Below, piece by piece: positions 27,023 to 37,154 of a stretch of DNA of 58,439 nt (its first letter is position 1; each line of letters opens with the position of its first letter). The DNA is from Bacteroidaceae bacterium (GTDB lineage Bacteria; Bacteroidota; Bacteroidia; Bacteroidales; Bacteroidaceae): assembly GCA_017935785.1 (NCBI GenBank), contig JAGBGU010000057.1, positions 1-58,439 of the forward strand, read 5' to 3'. A model generated the notes under the pieces. It saw only the letters and a program-made list of their open reading frames with translations, was not told the DNA's origin and did no database searches. Position numbers and translations under genes: made by a program.

Positions 27023-27811
27023 ATGATTTTTCTTAAGACTGAGGATGAAATTGAATTGATGAGAAAAGCCAATTTGTTGGTCGGAAAGACCCTGGCTGAG
27101 ATTGGTAAAACTATTCAGCCGGGTGTCACCACCAATCAATTGAATAAGGTTGCAGAAGAATACATAAGAGATCATGGGGCAGAGCCTACGTTTCTTGGTT
27201 TTCCCAATCCGTATGGTAAGCCTTTTCCAGCATCCATCTGTACATCAGTAAATGATCAGGTGGTTCACGGAGTACCTAATGAAGAACCGCTCAAAGAAGG
27301 CGATATAGTTTCTGTTGATTGTGGGGTTCTGTTAGATGGTTTCAATGGAGATTCATGCTATACTTTTTGTGTAGGTGAAGTATCTCAAGAAATTTCTGCA
27401 TTCCTGCAAACAGTCAAGGAATCTCTGTACAGTGGTATAGAGAAAGCTGTAACAGGCAATAGAATAGGTGATATTAGCTATGCTGTGCAGCATCATTGTG
27501 AATCAAAAGGCTATGGGATAGTGCGTGAATTTGTAGGTCACGGTATTGGCCGTAAAATGCACGAAGATCCTCAAGTTCCTAATTATGGACGTCGTGGCAA
27601 TGGTCCACTTCTTAAAAATGGAATGTGTATAGCCATAGAGCCTATGATTACTATGGGTTCACCACAAATTTACATGATGCCTGACAAATGGACAATCCGT
27701 ACACGTGACGGCAGACTGGCTGCACATTATGAGCATACAATTGCTGTCCATAAAGGTAAGGCTGATATTCTCTCCAGTTTTAAGGAAATTGAAGATTTAT
27801 TGAAATATTAA
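27023..27811 (+). CDS. map: Methionine aminopeptidase, type I
   Basis: 262 residues. The metal ligands are Asp99 (VSVDCG), Asp110 (GDSCYTF), the His in EFVGHGIGR and the Glu residues in IAIEPMI and YEHTIAV; His82 in VVHGVP is the substrate-binding His. It removes the start Met from new proteins. Bacteroidetes commonly carry map between secY and infA, as here. Confidence 0.97.
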   Translation: MIFLKTEDEIELMRKANLLVGKTLAEIGKTIQPGVTTNQLNKVAEEYIRDHGAEPTFLGFPNPYGKPFPASICTSVNDQVVHGVPNEEPLKEGDIVSVDCGVLLDGFNGDSCYTFCVGEVSQEISAFLQTVKESLYSGIEKAVTGNRIGDISYAVQHHCESKGYGIVREFVGHGIGRKMHEDPQVPNYGRRGNGPLLKNGMCIAIEPMITMGSPQIYMMPDKWTIRTRDGRLAAHYEHTIAVHKGKADILSSFKEIEDLLKY

Positions 27812-27816
27812 AGAGC

Positions 27817-28035
27817 ATGGCAAAACAAGCGGTAATTGAACAAGATGGTATAATAGTGGAGTCGCTCTCCAATGCAATGTTCCGAGTAGAACTTGAAATC
27901 GGTGCAAAGATTATCTGTAACATATCAGGAAAAATGAGGATGCACTACATTAAGATTCTTCCCGGTGATAAAGTAAAGGTAGAGATGAGTCCGTACGACT
28001 TGACAAAAGGTCGCATCGTATTTAGATACAAATAA
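27817..28035 (+). CDS. infA: Translation initiation factor IF-1
   Basis: 72 residues, a single OB fold ([34 protein letters not shown] and the C-terminal [11 protein letters not shown]). IF-1 binds the 30S A site during initiation. It lies 5 bases after map. Confidence 0.98.
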   Translation: MAKQAVIEQDGIIVESLSNAMFRVELEIGAKIICNISGKMRMHYIKILPGDKVKVEMSPYDLTKGRIVFRYK

Positions 28036-28045
28036 AAACATCAAT

Positions 28046-28162
28046 ATGAAAACAAGAGCTTCTTTAAAGAAACGTACCCCCGACTGCAAGATCGTTCGTC
28101 GCAAGGGTCGTCTGTATGTGATTAACAAGAAAAACCCCAAGTACAAGACACGTCAGGGTTAA
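28046..28162 (+). CDS. rpmJ: 50S ribosomal protein L36 (zinc-free form)
   Basis: 38 residues, read directly from the sequence: [19 protein letters not shown], then [19 protein letters not shown]. Only one of the four zinc ligands of the C+ form remains (Cys14). This C- type agrees with the zinc-free S14 and S4 in the same cluster. It follows infA by 10 bases, its normal place. Confidence 0.96.
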   Translation: MKTRASLKKRTPDCKIVRRKGRLYVINKKNPKYKTRQG

Positions 28163-28192
28163 ACATTATTGCAAAAGAAATATTAATAGTAT

Positions 28193-28573
28193 ATGGCAAT
28201 TAGAATTGTTGGTGTAGATTTGCCTCAGAACAAGAGAGGCGAAATCGCCTTGACCTATATTTTTGGAATAGGTCGCAGTAGCTCAGCCAAGATATTAGAA
28301 AAGGCAGGCGTAGACAAGGACAAGAAGGTTTGCGACTGGACTGATGACGAGGCTGGTAAGATTCGTGAAATTATTGGTGCAGAGTACAAGGTAGAAGGTG
28401 ATCTGCGCAGTGAAATTTCACTTAACATTAAGCGACTGATGGATATCGGTTGTTATCGTGGAGTTCGTCATCGTCATGGTCTTCCCGTTCGTGGTCAGAG
28501 TACAAAGAACAATGCCCGTACACGTAAGGGTAAGAAGAAGACTGTTGCTAACAAGAAAAAGGCTACTAAATAA
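28193..28573 (+). CDS. rpsM: 30S ribosomal protein S13
   Basis: 126 residues. [20 protein letters not shown] opens it, and the conserved [14 protein letters not shown] and [10 protein letters not shown] lie near the basic C-terminus. S13 contacts the P-site tRNA and the L5 bridge. Confidence 0.98.
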   Translation: MAIRIVGVDLPQNKRGEIALTYIFGIGRSSSAKILEKAGVDKDKKVCDWTDDEAGKIREIIGAEYKVEGDLRSEISLNIKRLMDIGCYRGVRHRHGLPVRGQSTKNNARTRKGKKKTVANKKKATK

Positions 28574-28581
28574 TAATTGAT

Positions 28582-28971
28582 ATGGCAAAGAAAACAGTTG
28601 CAGCAAAAAAAAGAGTGGTAAAGGTTGATGCAAATGGTCAGCTCCACGTACATAGCTCTTTTAACAATATTATCGTAACATTGACCAATTCAGAAGGACA
28701 GGTAATCTCTTGGTCTTCTGCTGGTAAGATGGGATTCCGTGGTTCTAAGAAGAACACTCCCTATGCAGCTCAGATGGCAGCGCAGGATTGTGCAAAGGTT
28801 GCTTTTGATTTGGGACTGCGCAAGGTTAAGGCTTACGTTAAGGGTCCCGGTAATGGCCGTGAGTCAGCAATCCGTACAGTACATGGTGCAGGTATCGAGG
28901 TAATCGAGATCGTGGACGTAACCCCACTGCCCCATAACGGATGCCGTCCTCCCAAGAGAAGAAGAGTATAA
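28582..28971 (+). CDS. rpsK: 30S ribosomal protein S11
   Basis: 129 residues. The diagnostic pieces are [26 protein letters not shown] and the C-terminal [19 protein letters not shown]11 lies on the platform near the Shine-Dalgarno helix, relevant because Bacteroidetes ribosomes are known to hide the anti-SD. Confidence 0.98.
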   Translation: MAKKTVAAKKRVVKVDANGQLHVHSSFNNIIVTLTNSEGQVISWSSAGKMGFRGSKKNTPYAAQMAAQDCAKVAFDLGLRKVKAYVKGPGNGRESAIRTVHGAGIEVIEIVDVTPLPHNGCRPPKRRRV

Positions 28972-29008
28972 TCATTTACCAGTACCTTTTAAATTTTAGA
29001 TATTAGTT

Positions 29009-29614
29009 ATGGCAAGATATATTGGACCTAAATCAAGAATTGCTCGTCGTTTCGGTGAGGCAATTTTCGGTGCAGACAAAGTTCTTTCAAAAAGAAATTT
29101 TCCTCCTGGCCAGCACGGTAACTCTCGCAGAAGAAAGACTTCTGAGTATGGTATCATGTTAGCTGAAAAGCAGAAGGCAAAATACACTTACGGTTTGTTG
29201 GAGAAGCAGTTCCGCAACATGTTCGATAAGGCAGCGCGTACCAGTGGTATTACCGGTGAGATTCTGTTGCAGAATCTTGAGTGCCGTTTGGACAATATCG
29301 TTTTCCGTCTTGGTATTGCTCCTACTCGTGATGCTGCTCGCCAGCTTGTAAACCACAAGCACATTGTTGTTGACGGTAAGGTTGTAGGCATTGCTTCATA
29401 CTCGGTAAAGCCTGGTCAGATTGTAGGTGTTCGCGAGCGCTCTAAGAGCCTCGAGGTTATCCAGAACTGTCTGGCTGGTTTCAACCACAGCAAGTATCCT
29501 TGGTTAGAGTGGGATGAGAACCAGAAGGCCGGAAAGCTTTTGCACAAGCCCGAACGTGCAGATATCCCTGAGAATATCAAGGAGCAGTTAATCGTTGAGT
29601 TGTATTCTAAATAA
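29009..29614 (+). CDS. rpsD: 30S ribosomal protein S4 (zinc-free form)
   Basis: 201 residues. The N-terminal segment has no Cys, so it is the C- type. The S4 RNA-binding domain is clear in [20 protein letters not shown] and IVVDGK. S4 starts assembly of the 30S body and acts as an autorepressor of the alpha operon in E. coli. Confidence 0.98.
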   Translation: MARYIGPKSRIARRFGEAIFGADKVLSKRNFPPGQHGNSRRRKTSEYGIMLAEKQKAKYTYGLLEKQFRNMFDKAARTSGITGEILLQNLECRLDNIVFRLGIAPTRDAARQLVNHKHIVVDGKVVGIASYSVKPGQIVGVRERSKSLEVIQNCLAGFNHSKYPWLEWDENQKAGKLLHKPERADIPENIKEQLIVELYSK

Positions 29615-29623
29615 TAATTAAGG

Positions 29624-30616
29624 ATGGCGATATTAGCATTTCAAAAACCCGATAAGGTGATAATGTTGGAGGCGGATAACCAATATGGTAAATTTGAGTT
29701 TCGCCCCCTCGAAGGTGGCTTTGGTACTACCATTGGTAATGCTTTGCGCCGCATTCTACTTTCCTCTTTAGATGGCTTTGCCATCAATACAGTATCTATC
29801 TCTGGAGTGGAGCATGAATTTGCCTCCATTCCTGGAGTAAAAGAGGATGTTACCAACATTATCTTGAATTTGAAGCAAGTTCGATTCAAGCAATTAGTAG
29901 ACGAATTCGAGAACGAGAAAGTTAGCGTTGTTGTCGAGAATACTACTGTGTTCAAGGCTGGCGACTTCAATAAGTATCTGACTGGATTTGAAGTGTTAAA
30001 CCCTGAATTAGTTATTTGCCATTTAGATGCCAAAGCAACAATGCGTATAGAGATATCTATTAACAAAGGCCGCGGTTATGTTCCTGCAGAGGAGAACCGT
30101 GAATTCTGTACCGATGTTAATGTTATTCCTATCGATTCAATTTACACTCCTATTAGAAATGTAAAGTACAACGTAGAAAATTTCCGTGTTGAACAGAAGA
30201 CTGACTACGAAAAACTCGTACTCGAAATTTCTACAGACGGTTCCATTCACCCGAAGGATGCTTTGAAGGATGCTGCAAAGATTCTCATACACCATTTCAT
30301 GCTGTTCTCAGATGACAAGATTACGTTAGAGAACTCTGATTTGGAAGGTAATGAGGAATTTGATGAAGAAGTTCTTCACATGCGTCAGCTTCTTAAGACC
30401 AAACTTGTTGATATGGATCTTTCAGTACGTGCCCTCAATTGTTTGAAGGCTGCTGATGTTGAGACGCTTGGCGATCTCGTTCAATTCAATAAGACTGATC
30501 TTTTGAAGTTCAGAAACTTCGGTAAGAAATCGCTCACTGAGCTTGATGATTTGCTCGAGAGTCTGAATCTTTCGTTTGGAACAGATATTACAAAATATAA
30601 ATTAGATAAAGATTAA
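29624..30616 (+). CDS. rpoA: RNA polymerase alpha subunit
   Basis: 330 residues. The N-terminal domain contains [19 protein letters not shown], which makes the alpha dimer. After an acidic linker near residue 240 comes the C-terminal domain with [20 protein letters not shown] and [16 protein letters not shown], which contacts UP elements and activators. It stands between rpsD and rplQ as usual. Confidence 0.98.
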   Translation: MAILAFQKPDKVIMLEADNQYGKFEFRPLEGGFGTTIGNALRRILLSSLDGFAINTVSISGVEHEFASIPGVKEDVTNIILNLKQVRFKQLVDEFENEKVSVVVENTTVFKAGDFNKYLTGFEVLNPELVICHLDAKATMRIEISINKGRGYVPAEENREFCTDVNVIPIDSIYTPIRNVKYNVENFRVEQKTDYEKLVLEISTDGSIHPKDALKDAAKILIHHFMLFSDDKITLENSDLEGNEEFDEEVLHMRQLLKTKLVDMDLSVRALNCLKAADVETLGDLVQFNKTDLLKFRNFGKKSLTELDDLLESLNLSFGTDITKYKLDKD

Positions 30617-30621
30617 ATCAA

Positions 30622-31113
30622 ATGAGACATAATAAAAAATTTAACCATTTGAGTCGTACTGCATCTCATAGAGCTGCTATGTTGTCAAATATGGCAATCT
30701 CTCTGATTATGCACAAAAGAATCACTACGACTCTGGCCAAGGCTAAGGCTTTGAAGAAGTATGTTGAGCCCCTGATTACCAAGAGTAAGCAGGATACTAC
30801 CAACTCTCGTCGTGTAGTATTCAGCTATCTTCAGGATAAGAAGGCTATTACCGAGTTGTTTACCACCATTTCTACCAAAGTTGGCGACCGTCCCGGTGGT
30901 TACACCCGTATCATCAAGACCGGCTATCGTGCTAATGACAATGCCGCAATGTGCTTCATAGAGTTGGTAGACTTTGATGAGAATATGGCAAAGACTGCCA
31001 AGAAGGCTAAGCGTACTCGTCGCTCTTCAAAGAAGTCAGCTGAGGCTGTTGCAGAAGCTCCTGCGACAGAAGCTCCTGTAGCGACTGAAAATGCTACTGA
31101 AACAGCAGAATAA
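30622..31113 (+). CDS. rplQ: 50S ribosomal protein L17 with acidic tail
   Basis: 163 residues. The core [21 protein letters not shown] and [13 protein letters not shown] is standard, ending near FIELVDF. The last 40 or so residues form a basic then Ala/Glu/Thr-rich tail ([17 protein letters not shown]), longer than in enterobacteria and seen in other Bacteroidetes. It is the last gene of the cluster. Confidence 0.97.
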   Translation: MRHNKKFNHLSRTASHRAAMLSNMAISLIMHKRITTTLAKAKALKKYVEPLITKSKQDTTNSRRVVFSYLQDKKAITELFTTISTKVGDRPGGYTRIIKTGYRANDNAAMCFIELVDFDENMAKTAKKAKRTRRSSKKSAEAVAEAPATEAPVATENATETAE

Positions 31114-31131
31114 TTCTATATTGCAATAATG

Positions 31132-31175
31132 AATCGCCCAGTGTCTGTGAAAGATATTGGGCGATTTCTTTTTTA
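31132..31175 (+). terminator. Terminator of the ribosomal cluster
   Basis: AATCGCCCA (31132-31140) pairs with TGGGCGATT (31158-31166) and is followed by TCTTTTTT. It ends the transcript 19 bases after rplQ and may also serve the convergent minus-strand gene, whose stop is at 31173. Confidence 0.85.
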
Positions 31176-32414
31176 TCTTCCTTGATTTTCTTGTATGTCT
31201 AAGGGCCTTATTTCGAAGAATTCATTGTTTTTGTCAATACAGCCCGCCGCATATATTTTTGCATCTGGGTGAGCGTTGATTGGCTTAGCACTACTATATC
31301 CGCTCATTCTACAGTTTGACAAAGAAATGGTAGCCCCTGATGTTACCGTCATATAGTCCCATGATGATGCCCAGTTGGTCAATGCACCGTTGTCTCCGGA
31401 AAAAGCTTCTACATTGCTGATAGAAGTGTGTCCTATGCCTTCTATAAGTATCGGGTGAATGCTTTCCAGTTTCTCCCCGGCATTTGCTATTATTGAACCT
31501 TGGGATATTTGCCAGTTCCGGTTTTTCCACTGGCTTCCCAGTTTGTGAATGCCGATACAAACGCAGTCAAAATTAAAGTTGGTGAGTTGCCCATAAGTCT
31601 CGGCACCTAGGTAGATGCCGCCATGTGCCCCAAATGTAAACAGATCCATCAATTGGGCGTTGTCTGTGTGGTCAATCCAGTAAGTGTAAGTCTTCTGCCT
31701 TACAACTTCATCTATGACACTCCTGTGATAACTTCGTCCAAATTCTCTCATGTTTGCCGGGTTAACGTGGCAGTGTAGTAAGCGTGGAACGTCATAGCAT
31801 CGGTCTATGGCTATAAATCGCCCGCTTAGGGGGTATCCATAGCAGTGTTCAAACAGTATTTGTTCGCATATTTGCGGCTCTTTGGCTCTGAAGTCCATGG
31901 CCATATACTCGCCATAAAAAGTGAGGCAAGAAAGCGTTACCCCCTGAACGGCATTTTCTTGTGACATCTGGATTGTGGCAGGGTAGGGGATAATGTTGTC
32001 TGGCTTGTCGAATGCTTGTTCCGGGTAATAAAATTGGATACCCCTTATTTGTGTTGCCGACTCCACGGTGATAAACGGTTTTTCCTTGTCGCGGATAATA
32101 AAGAGAGAACCTGTTGGCTTTCGGCGGTCATTTGTGGCAGTCCCACGTCCTGTTGGGCCGTGAACACCGGTCAGTGAAACGTTGCGTCTTAATATCAGTC
32201 CGCCGTCAATGGGATATCCTCCCTCTGTAGGTTCTATAAAGAGCGTACCGCCCTTTCCTTCCATCATGTCTATGGCTTTCTGTAGATTCTTTGTGTTCTC
32301 TACAGCAGTGTTAGTCGGAAGAACCCCATGTTCTTGAATAGATGACCATCCTTGTGCCGACATGTGTGTACATAGTATAAGCCATATAGCCATACATAAC
32401 AATTTGTCTTTCAT
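31173..32414 (-). CDS. Secreted right-handed beta-helix protein (pectate-lyase-3 like)
   Basis: 413 residues. A signal peptide MKDKLLCMAIWLILCTHMSAQ is followed by GVLPTNTAVENTKNLQKAID, the N-terminal pattern of the Pectate_lyase_3 superfamily, and by repeated beta-helix strands (GGLILRRNVSLTG, GIQFYYP, QGVTLSCLTFYG, ISNVEAFSG). Such proteins are glycoside hydrolases, lyases or surface glycan binders. I cannot locate a defined catalytic triad, so activity is open. It has no enzyme cluster around it except the RlpA-like gene upstream on the same strand. Confidence 0.75.
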   Translation of the reverse strand: MKDKLLCMAIWLILCTHMSAQGWSSIQEHGVLPTNTAVENTKNLQKAIDMMEGKGGTLFIEPTEGGYPIDGGLILRRNVSLTGVHGPTGRGTATNDRRKPTGSLFIIRDKEKPFITVESATQIRGIQFYYPEQAFDKPDNIIPYPATIQMSQENAVQGVTLSCLTFYGEYMAMDFRAKEPQICEQILFEHCYGYPLSGRFIAIDRCYDVPRLLHCHVNPANMREFGRSYHRSVIDEVVRQKTYTYWIDHTDNAQLMDLFTFGAHGGIYLGAETYGQLTNFNFDCVCIGIHKLGSQWKNRNWQISQGSIIANAGEKLESIHPILIEGIGHTSISNVEAFSGDNGALTNWASSWDYMTVTSGATISLSNCRMSGYSSAKPINAHPDAKIYAAGCIDKNNEFFEIRPLDIQENQGR

Positions 32415-32455
32415 GTTTTTCGGTTTTTTATGCGTGTCCCACGCAGGACTTAGCG

Positions 32456-32974
32456 TTATTTATTATCTTCCGTATCAACTTTCTTGCGGGCGATGATACT
32501 GTCGTCTTTCCATGCCGGATCAGGATAAATGGCAATCGGAGAGTATTCAATGTTCAGTTCCGGGATTTCCGGTAGTACTTCTTTTAGCTTATAAGGTACT
32601 TTCTGTGGAGTGAATGGCGTAATTTCCACCATGGCCCACCCGCGATGAATCAGTCCCAATTCCCTTGCCGCTGCTCTGCTAAGGTCTATGATATACCTCT
32701 TTGAATATGGTCCTCTGTCTGTTACGGTCACCACCACCTCCGTCTCGTTCAGCGGATTCCTGACTTTAAGCATGGTCCCAAAAGGAAATTTCAGATGAGC
32801 ACACGTCATGCTGTCACGGTGGTATGGCCTGCCGTTGCTCATGGTTCTTCCGTGTAACTTGTCTGAGTAGTACGATGCTTTACCGATAATTGTATCCTGA
32901 CTTTCGGCAAAGACATTAGTGTTGATGCCTAATATAAAAATAAAAAGCAACATGATAGAGATGTTATTTCTCAT
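32456..32974 (-). CDS. RlpA-like double-psi beta-barrel protein
   Basis: 172 residues. Signal peptide MRNNISIMLLFIFILGINTNVFA, then an RlpA domain: GKASYYSDKLHGRTMSNG, FPFGTMLKVRNP, VTVTDRGPYSKRYIIDLSRAAARELG. RlpA proteins are septal lytic transglycosylases or murein binders; this one has no SPOR domain. The conserved His of the DPBB core (DKLHGR) and the Asp in TDRGPY are present. It probably acts on peptidoglycan in the periplasm. It may be co-transcribed with the beta-helix gene. Confidence 0.85.
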   Translation of the reverse strand: MRNNISIMLLFIFILGINTNVFAESQDTIIGKASYYSDKLHGRTMSNGRPYHRDSMTCAHLKFPFGTMLKVRNPLNETEVVVTVTDRGPYSKRYIIDLSRAAARELGLIHRGWAMVEITPFTPQKVPYKLKEVLPEIPELNIEYSPIAIYPDPAWKDDSIIARKKVDTEDNK

Positions 32975-32992
32975 AGTGCTCTATATTTAAAG

Positions 32993-33065
32993 TCGGAAAG
33001 AGGAGACTCGAACTCCCGACCCCTACGTCCCGAACGTAGTACGCTACCAACTGCGCTACTTTCCG
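32993..33065 (-). tRNA. tRNA-Pro (CGG)
   Basis: A complete cloverleaf on the minus strand: acceptor CGGAAAG/CTTTCCG, anticodon stem CTACG/CGTAG with loop TTCGGGA (anticodon CGG) and T-arm GGAGTTCGAGTCTCC. No CCA is encoded. The anticodon arm closely resembles the E. coli tRNA-Pro(CGG) arm. Confidence 0.95.
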
Positions 33066-33084
33066 AATGCTTTGTTAGCAAGTG

Positions 33085-33116
33085 CAAAGGTATGACAAAC
33101 CTTGCAGATATGCAAA
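33085..33116 (-). promoter_or_regulatory. Promoter of tRNA-Pro
   Basis: Minus-strand TACCTTTG (33092-33085) with a TTTG about 23 bases upstream (33116-33113). It faces away from the tRNA-Phe promoter. Confidence 0.8.
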
Positions 33117-33141
33117 CATTTTATATTTTTTAAGCGAAAAA

Positions 33142-33173
33142 TTTGGCTGAATGGAAAAAATACTCTACCTTTG
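33142..33173 (+). promoter_or_regulatory. Promoter of tRNA-Phe
   Basis: TTTG at 33142-33145 and TACCTTTG at 33166-33173, the standard Bacteroidales spacing, 18 bases before the mature tRNA. Confidence 0.85.
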
Positions 33174-33190
33174 CACCCGCAAATGCAAAA

Positions 33191-33263
33191 GGTGCCATAG
33201 CTCAGTTGGTAGAGCAAAGGACTGAAAACCCTTGTGTCCCCGGTTCGATTCCTGGTGGCACCA
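33191..33263 (+). tRNA. tRNA-Phe (GAA)
   Basis: Acceptor GGTGCCA/TGGCACC, D-arm GCTCAGTTGGTAGAGC, anticodon loop CTGAAAA (anticodon GAA) and T-arm CCCCGGTTCGATTCCTGG region. No encoded CCA. It is followed by a strong terminator and then the capsule-type locus. Confidence 0.96.
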
Positions 33264-33267
33264 CTAT

Positions 33268-33306
33268 AAAAGATAGCCGTATAGATACCTATACGGCTAT
33301 CTTTTT
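33268..33306 (+). terminator. Terminator after tRNA-Phe
   Basis: AAAGATAGCCGTATAG pairs perfectly with CTATACGGCTATCTTT over a 4-base loop, followed by T residues. It isolates the tRNA from the downstream polysaccharide genes. Confidence 0.9.
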
Positions 33307-33409
33307 AAAAGCCGATCAGTTTATAGGGGTAATTCGAATGTTAGTGTGCAAAATATGATTTTTGCGGTAAATTCTATGGAAAGAATTTCATCATTAGAAA
33401 TAATTTTTG

Positions 33410-33417
33410 TACTTTCG
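33410..33417 (+). promoter_or_regulatory. Probable -7 box of the polysaccharide locus (TACTTTCG)
   Basis: A one-mismatch TAnnTTTG 25 bases before the ATG at 33443. It is the best promoter candidate between the tRNA terminator and the export gene. No inverted repeats of the invertible-promoter kind are visible here. Confidence 0.5.
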
Positions 33418-33442
33418 CAAAAAATTATAAACATTAAGAATT

Positions 33443-35851
33443 ATGAAGTGTATACGGCTATTTTCAGCCCTGATATTTTCCCTTTGTGTAGTAGTCAATG
33501 TAATGGCTCAAAGTACTATGACAGATCAGCAAGTGATGGAATATACAAAGGCTGCTATTGCGGAAGGAAAAACGAAGGAAACAATAGGCAAGGAACTTAT
33601 TCTAAAAGGCGTTACTCGTCAGCAGATTATGCGTGTAAAAGAAATGTACGAGAAAGAGCTCATGTCTGGTGGAAAGGGGAAAGAAACTGGCGAAAAAACA
33701 TCAAGGCGCCATAGAATCAAAAGGGGAGAGGAGAATTTAGAAGAGCAAGACTTCTTCCAGGAAAACGATAGTATAGAGGAAGATACCATAAGACTTTCCG
33801 ACCAGGTTTTTGGCCGTAATATATTTCGGAATAAACGGTTGAATTTCGCGCCAAGTGAAAATTTGGCAACTCCTCGGAATTATAAGTTAGGCCCTGGTGA
33901 TGAGGTGATTGTTGATATTTTTGGCGCTAACCAAACCACATTACGCAGTGTCATTTCTCCTGAGGGAAGTATAAATATAGACGTGTTGGGCCCAGTCTAT
34001 TTGAATGGAATGAGTATTGAGGATGCAAACATCTATTTGAAAAAGAAACTGGCCGCAATATATGCCGGAATTAATAAAGAAGGAGAAGGTACTGATATAC
34101 GTTTGAGCCTAGGGCAGATTCGCACCATCCAAATAAATGTAATGGGGGATGTCGCTTATCCTGGTACGTATAACCTGTCGAGTTTTTCAACAGTATTTCA
34201 TGCTTTGTATTCAGCTGGAGGAATCAAAGAACCAGGTTCATTGCGCAATATTATAGTAAACAGGGCCGGAAAGAATATTGCAACAGTAGATGTTTACGAT
34301 TTTTTAATGAATGGTAACCGCAGTGGTGATATACGTCTTGATGAGGGTGATGTAATTCTTGTCCCTTCATACAAGAATTTGGTAAGGGTAAAAGGAAAAG
34401 TGAAACGTGCCATGCTTTTTGAATTGAAGGATGGTGAGTCTTTGGAACGTCTTATTGAATATGCTGGAGGTTTTGCGCAAGGCGCGTATACAAATAATCT
34501 GACAGTAGTCCGTCAGACTGGTAAAGAATATGAGGTATGTACAGTCAATGAAATGGACCGGAAAATATTTCAAATGAAAAATGGAGATGAGGTAGAAGTT
34601 GGTGAATTGGTTTCAAGATTTAAGAATAAGATCAGTATTAAGGGCGCAGTATACAGAAGTGGTATATATCAGCTTGATGGTGAGACTAATACGGTAAAAT
34701 CTCTTATTAAAAAAGCAGAGGGATTGATGCCGGATGCTTTTACAAACAGGGGTATCTTGAATCGTGAACGTGACGATCGTTCATTGGAAATGGTGTCCGT
34801 AGATGTTGAAGGCATTCTGAATGGAACTGTTCCAGATGTGGCCTTGCGTAATAATGATGAGTTGTATATACCCAGTAAGTTTGATCTTTCAGATGCTGGA
34901 ACATTGACGATTAGCGGGGAAGTCGCTGATCCGTGTACAATAGTCTATGCATCTAATATGACGCTTGAAGACCTTATTATTAGGGCTGGTGGTTTGTTGG
35001 AAAGTGCATCGTTGGCGCGTGTGGATGTAATAAGAAGGGTAAAGAATCCAAATGCAAAAGTTGCTGAATCCGAAATTTCCAAGATGTATAGTTTCAGTGT
35101 AAAGGACAATTATGTGATTGAAGGAGAAAACGGCTTTAAACTGGAACCTTATGACGAGGTCATTGTTCGTAAGAGTCCGAGTTATACCAACAGTAAATAT
35201 GTGAAGATTACCGGTGAAGCAAATTTTCCGGGTAATTATCCTTTGACGAAACGTGAAGAACGTCTGACGGATTTGCTGGAAAAAGCTGGTGGTGCTACCG
35301 ATTATGCTTATCTGAAGGGCGCGCGTTTGGTGCGAAAGGTTAGCAAAGAGGAACTTGCCCGTATGAAATCTGCAGTTAATTCAGGTATTACAGGTAGTGA
35401 TTCTATTCCTGATTTGGCGCTTGATATGAGTACAACCTATTATGTGGCCATTAATATGGAAAAGGCCATGGCCAGTCCCGGCAGTGGCTATGATGTGGTT
35501 TTAAGAGAAGGGGACGAACTGGTTTTACCGGTATACCCCAGTACTGTGCGAGTAGAGGGATGTGTGTTAAGCCCCAATGAAGTTACTTTTGAGCCTGGAA
35601 AATCTGTAAAATATTATATAGAACAGGCTGGTGGCTATTCGGACAATGCAAAGAAGCGCAAGAAATACATGATAGCGATGAATGGCCATATAAGTAAGGC
35701 TAGTGGCCGGACAAAAGTTGAACCAGGTTCTGAAATAATTGTTCCGATGAAGGGCGAGAGGAAATCTAATTTGAGTAACATCTTGGGTATCGCCACAACA
35801 GCCACATCTTTGGGAACCATGGCAGCCTCTATTGCTAATATTTTAAAGTAG
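33443..35851 (+). CDS. Wza-type polysaccharide export protein with SLBB domains
   Basis: 802 residues. Signal peptide MKCIRLFSALIFSLCVVVNVMAQ is followed by a helical region of about 100 residues that ends in a charged Lys/Glu stretch. The Poly_export domain begins with YKLGPGDEVIVDIFGANQ; several SLBB domains follow (for example VNVMGDVAYPGTYNLSSF-like, VKGKVKRAML, ISGEVADP, ITGEANFPGNYPL, VEGCVLSPNEV). It ends in a hydrophobic segment (LGTMAASIANIL). It should form the outer-membrane export channel. It is the first gene of the locus and lies 7 bases before the Wzz gene. Confidence 0.9.
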   Translation: MKCIRLFSALIFSLCVVVNVMAQSTMTDQQVMEYTKAAIAEGKTKETIGKELILKGVTRQQIMRVKEMYEKELMSGGKGKETGEKTSRRHRIKRGEENLEEQDFFQENDSIEEDTIRLSDQVFGRNIFRNKRLNFAPSENLATPRNYKLGPGDEVIVDIFGANQTTLRSVISPEGSINIDVLGPVYLNGMSIEDANIYLKKKLAAIYAGINKEGEGTDIRLSLGQIRTIQINVMGDVAYPGTYNLSSFSTVFHALYSAGGIKEPGSLRNIIVNRAGKNIATVDVYDFLMNGNRSGDIRLDEGDVILVPSYKNLVRVKGKVKRAMLFELKDGESLERLIEYAGGFAQGAYTNNLTVVRQTGKEYEVCTVNEMDRKIFQMKNGDEVEVGELVSRFKNKISIKGAVYRSGIYQLDGETNTVKSLIKKAEGLMPDAFTNRGILNRERDDRSLEMVSVDVEGILNGTVPDVALRNNDELYIPSKFDLSDAGTLTISGEVADPCTIVYASNMTLEDLIIRAGGLLESASLARVDVIRRVKNPNAKVAESEISKMYSFSVKDNYVIEGENGFKLEPYDEVIVRKSPSYTNSKYVKITGEANFPGNYPLTKREERLTDLLEKAGGATDYAYLKGARLVRKVSKEELARMKSAVNSGITGSDSIPDLALDMSTTYYVAINMEKAMASPGSGYDVVLREGDELVLPVYPSTVRVEGCVLSPNEVTFEPGKSVKYYIEQAGGYSDNAKKRKKYMIAMNGHISKASGRTKVEPGSEIIVPMKGERKSNLSNILGIATTATSLGTMAASIANILK

Positions 35852-35858
35852 ACGATTG

Positions 35859-36989
35859 ATGGAAACGAATTATCAGAACATCCCTGCTCAAGAGGATAAT
35901 GAGATCACGATAGATTGGGCTTCCTTAATAAGGAAACTCCTGAAACACAAAAAATTTATAGCCTCTGTCACGATTGTAAGCGGCATATTGGGATGTGTAG
36001 TGGCTTTGACTTCAGCACGAATATATACAGTAAAAGTTACGTTGGCGCCTGAAGTGTCAGGGACTTCGCGTGCAGGTACCAGTTTAAAAAGTCTTACAAG
36101 CTTGTTGGGTGTGGGGAATTTAGCTTTGAATACCAGCAATGACGCACTCAATATTACGTTGTTCCCGGAAATCAGTAGCAGCACTTCTTTCCTTGCTGGC
36201 CTGTTTGATGTGAAAGTAAATCCTTATGTTTCTCCAAAGGATCAGGAAGAGGGAACCAAACCGGCAGAACAGGTACGTTTGTATGATTTTGTTTTGGGCA
36301 AACATAAGCCCAAGTCCGCTTTTGCCCTTTGGAAAGAAAACCTTTTCAAGAAAGATAGTGAAGAAGGGCAAGTGAATGAGGTGGATTCTTCTGGTTCATA
36401 TTTCAACAAGGAGCAGACAAGGGTTATTAAAGCCCTGCGTAAGATCATATTCACAGATGTGGATAAAAAAACCGGTGTTACAAATGTACGGGTAACAATG
36501 AATGACCCAAAGGTAGCTCAAGAGCTTGCAGATACCGTGTGCCAGCGTTTGCAGAATTTTGTGTCTAATTATCGCATTCAAAAAGTATATCAGGATTATT
36601 TGTATTACAAAAAAATGTCTGATGAGGCAAAACTGGCCATGGTTAATGCACAGAATGCGTATGCTGCCAGTGTGGATTATGATCGTAGTGTTATTTTGCA
36701 GTCGGTCAATAGCGAAAAACAGCGTCTTCAGCAGGAGGCCATGCTTGCTCAGGAAATATATGTACAGATGAAGCAGCAAGAAGAAATGGCAAAGGCAAAG
36801 ATCCAGCAGGAAAGGCCTGTATTTGCAGTAATCCAACCGGCAGTACAGCCTTTGTCAGCTAGTAACAGCCGTAAGAAAGTTGTGCTGACATTTACGTTCA
36901 TCGGTTTTTGCCTTTCTGCGGGCTGGAAGTTGTTTGGTCAGGACAAATATCGCGAATTGCGCACATTGTTAAAAGACTCGGACAAATAG
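35859..36989 (+). CDS. Wzz-type chain length determinant / polysaccharide co-polymerase
   Basis: 376 residues from the ATG at 35859. Two membrane helices bracket the protein: one near residues 36-56 (FIASVTIVSGILGCVVAL) and one near the C-terminus (VVLTFTFIGFCLSAGW). Between them is a periplasmic, coiled-coil-rich domain with the Wzz pattern. There is no C-terminal tyrosine kinase. It controls chain length together with Wzy. A terminator follows at 37016. Confidence 0.88.
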   Translation: METNYQNIPAQEDNEITIDWASLIRKLLKHKKFIASVTIVSGILGCVVALTSARIYTVKVTLAPEVSGTSRAGTSLKSLTSLLGVGNLALNTSNDALNITLFPEISSSTSFLAGLFDVKVNPYVSPKDQEEGTKPAEQVRLYDFVLGKHKPKSAFALWKENLFKKDSEEGQVNEVDSSGSYFNKEQTRVIKALRKIIFTDVDKKTGVTNVRVTMNDPKVAQELADTVCQRLQNFVSNYRIQKVYQDYLYYKKMSDEAKLAMVNAQNAYAASVDYDRSVILQSVNSEKQRLQQEAMLAQEIYVQMKQQEEMAKAKIQQERPVFAVIQPAVQPLSASNSRKKVVLTFTFIGFCLSAGWKLFGQDKYRELRTLLKDSDK

Positions 36990-37015
36990 CATGTCATATA
37001 ATTTATGGATAGTTT

Positions 37016-37049
37016 GTGGCCCTGGGATATTCCCGGGGCCACTTTTTTA
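37016..37049 (+). terminator. Terminator after the Wzz gene
   Basis: GTGGCCC..GGGA pairs with TCCC..GGGGCCAC, followed by TTTTTT. It suggests the export genes form their own transcript and that rfbA onward has a separate promoter. Confidence 0.85.
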
Positions 37050-37154
37050 GAAGCAGTTTTGCTTGTATCTGCCCAATATTTATAGTAACTAAATGGAAAT
37101 GTTGTATTTCCATTATTTTTCATTATTATATTTCTTCATGTTAGAAAAAATGGC

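Noticed and set aside
33191..33263. tRNA-Phe as attachment site of an integrated island
   Set aside because: I found no second copy of the tRNA 3' end and no integrase gene in the window.
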